Positions 62,588-64,000 of a stretch of 64,000 nt of DNA are shown in pieces; position 1 is the stretch's first letter; every line of letters begins with the position of its first letter. Below the pieces are notes generated by a model. It saw only the letters and a list, made by a program, of their open reading frames with translations. It did no database searches and had not been told where the DNA came from. Source of the DNA: Hyphomicrobiaceae bacterium (lineage in GTDB: Bacteria > Pseudomonadota > Alphaproteobacteria > Rhizobiales > Aestuariivirgaceae); NCBI GenBank assembly GCA_900298995.1, contig OMIC01000039.1, positions 62,001-126,000 on the forward strand. The letters are read 5' to 3'. Made by a program: the position numbers and the translations under genes.

Positions 62588-62596
62588 GACTCAGCA

Positions 62597-64000
62597 ATGA
62601 TCATGACAAAAACAAGCCATAGACCAACATCCCGCGGAGGCCAGCGTCTGCGCCGGAGCCTCGTTGCAGGCCTCTCCGCGCTTGCGGCGCTCTGTTTCTT
62701 GCACGGGTTCGTGCCAGGCGCCCACGCCACGGACGCCGACACGATCAATGTCTCGGGTGGCGCCCAGCAGGGCCGATCCCTGCGGCTCGGCCTCGCCAAG
62801 AGCGCCGTCATCAAGCTTCCCGCCGCCGCCAAGGATGTCATCGTGGGCGATACCGGGCTCGTCGATGTGATCCTGAAGAACCGCACCACCGCATATCTCT
62901 TCGCCCGAAAGGCGGGTCAGACGAACGTCTTCTTCCTCGATGAGACCGGACGGCAGATCCTCCAGCTTGACCTCGAGGTGACTCTCGACTCGCAGGCCCT
63001 CAAGAACCTGCTCGACAGGGCTATTCCCGGAAGCTCCATCCAGGTCGACAGCACGGGGGCGAATGTCGTTCTCAAGGGCTCTGTTCCGAGTGCCGAGCAA
63101 GGCAAGAAGGCGCAGGAGCTGGCCGAGCGCTTCATGGCCAGCAACGACGGGGATACGGATTCCGTGGTCAATCTTCTGACCATCGCCCAGGGTGATCAGG
63201 TCATGCTGAAGGTACGCGTGGTCGAGTTGAAGCGCACCGTCCTCAAGCAGCTTGGCATCGACCTGAAGAACGGCCGGCTCTCCATCGGCAATTTCAACTT
63301 CGATTTCAAGAATACCACCACTCTCTTCGACGATGCGCATGTGCTGAATGGTACGGCTGCTTTTGGCGGTCCTGCCCTCAGCGTGGACGCTACCATCAAG
63401 GCGCTGGAGAGCAGCGGACTAGCGACAATTCTCGCGGAGCCGGCGCTGACTGCTGTGTCGGGCGCGCCCGCGCGTTTCCGAGTGGGCGGTGAATATCCGT
63501 ATCAGAATTGCGAAATCGGCAGCAATACCATCTGCAACACCGAGTTCCGCAACTACGGTATCTCGCTGGACTTTACGCCGACTGTCCTGGCGGAAGGCCG
63601 CATCGCGCTGAACATCCATACACAGGTCAGCGATCTCGCTGAGAATGTCTTCGGCGGCGAACCGGTTATTGACAGCCGCGAGGCCCAGACCTCGCTCGAG
63701 ATTCCGAGCGGCGGCTCGATGATGATCGCCGGCCTGATCCGTGATTCCTCAATTCAGCGACTCAACGCCACGCCTGGCCTGCGCGCCTTGCCTTTTGTCG
63801 GCACGCTGTTCTCCAACCGCGCCACCCAGCAGAACCAGACCGAACTGGTCGTCATTGTCACGCCCTACATCGTCGGTCCCACCGGCGAGGAAGAACTCGT
63901 GACGCCAACCGACCGCTTCAACATGGCCACGGACATGCAGCAGGTGTTCCTCGGCCGCCTCAACCGCGTCTACGGCCTGCCGGAGGGTCCGTCGACTACA
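62597..64000 (+). CDS. cpaC: Tad/Cpa pilus secretin CpaC, 3' end outside window
   Basis: The outer-membrane secretin for the Flp pilus, at least 468 residues here. It has a signal peptide (SLVAGLSALAALCFLHGFVPGAHA), then the pilus N-domain (VIKLPAAAKDVIVGDTGLVDVIL and TNVFFLDETGR), a BON-type region and the secretin core with the VMLKVRVVELKR, EPALTAVSGAPARFRVGGEYP, IPSGGSMMIAGLIRD and ELVVIVTPYIV blocks. The frame is open at 64000. It is absent from the ORF track because the stop lies outside. A second ATG two codons in (62603) is also possible. TadZ/CpaE and the ATPase genes would be expected downstream. Confidence 0.95.
   Translation, partial: MIMTKTSHRPTSRGGQRLRRSLVAGLSALAALCFLHGFVPGAHATDADTINVSGGAQQGRSLRLGLAKSAVIKLPAAAKDVIVGDTGLVDVILKNRTTAYLFARKAGQTNVFFLDETGRQILQLDLEVTLDSQALKNLLDRAIPGSSIQVDSTGANVVLKGSVPSAEQGKKAQELAERFMASNDGDTDSVVNLLTIAQGDQVMLKVRVVELKRTVLKQLGIDLKNGRLSIGNFNFDFKNTTTLFDDAHVLNGTAAFGGPALSVDATIKALESSGLATILAEPALTAVSGAPARFRVGGEYPYQNCEIGSNTICNTEFRNYGISLDFTPTVLAEGRIALNIHTQVSDLAENVFGGEPVIDSREAQTSLEIPSGGSMMIAGLIRDSSIQRLNATPGLRALPFVGTLFSNRATQQNQTELVVIVTPYIVGPTGEEELVTPTDRFNMATDMQQVFLGRLNRVYGLPEGPSTT

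Overview
The window is typical high-GC alphaproteobacterial chromosome, most likely Hyphomicrobiales (Rhizobiales) or a close relative. The evidence is an Irr-type iron box in front of an mbfA-like membrane ferritin gene, a BigR/rhodanese/persulfide dioxygenase locus, a zwf-pgl-edd-eda Entner-Doudoroff operon, an exonuclease plus ATP-dependent ligase pair, a ROSE-type thermometer on an hsp20 gene, and a Tad/Cpa pilus locus with CtrA-like boxes. I see no phage, integrase, insertion sequence or CRISPR array. Genes are packed tightly and many start and stop codons overlap.

Layout. 1-7 kb: the tail of an indolepyruvate oxidoreductase, ferrochelatase, then kdsD, galU and galE (surface sugar supply), a lytic transglycosylase and a broken SGNH-hydrolase gene. 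7-13 kb: glutamate synthase gltBD. 13.5-15.1 kb: sulfide/persulfide detoxification, with BigR-type repressor and rhodanese divergent from the dioxygenase. 15-20 kb: a DMT transporter, a glutamine amidotransferase, and the exonuclease and ligase pair. 19.6-23.5 kb: formamidase and a PpaA/AerR-like cobalamin-binding regulator, divergent from a copper amine oxidase. Between them lies a perfect palindrome that fits the PpsR/CrtJ consensus. 23.5-28 kb: tRNA-Ala, yggT, DUF167, folD, ppa, typA and a J-domain gene.

28-32 kb: two small secreted proteins, an hsp20 gene with a heat-shock-type promoter and RNA thermometer, threonine aldolase and a frameshifted ferredoxin reductase. 32-36.5 kb: an ABC importer with a fused double permease and a 5-formyl-THF cyclo-ligase-like gene. 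37-43 kb: hydroxyacid dehydrogenase, aminotransferase and malonyl-CoA synthetase, with a divergent aldehyde dehydrogenase. 43-52 kb: glucokinase, RF3, the ED operon and a PfkB sugar kinase. 52-58 kb: hrpB, lepA, mbfA and another DMT transporter. 58.4-64 kb: the Tad locus, with two TadE-like genes and a pilus N-domain protein on the minus strand, then an AT-rich control region, flp pilin, a decayed second pilin, cpaA, cpaB and the start of cpaC.

Several parts work together. Glk, Zwf, Pgl, Edd and Eda take glucose to pyruvate and glyceraldehyde-3-phosphate. KdsD, GalU and GalE feed lipopolysaccharide and exopolysaccharide synthesis. BigR, rhodanese and the dioxygenase form a sulfur-stress switch. 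CpaA processes the Flp pilin, which would be exported through CpaC. The observations most worth a second look are the PpsR/CrtJ-like operator beside an AerR-like gene that controls amine/amide catabolism, and the three decayed or interrupted genes (SGNH hydrolase, ferredoxin reductase, second pilin).
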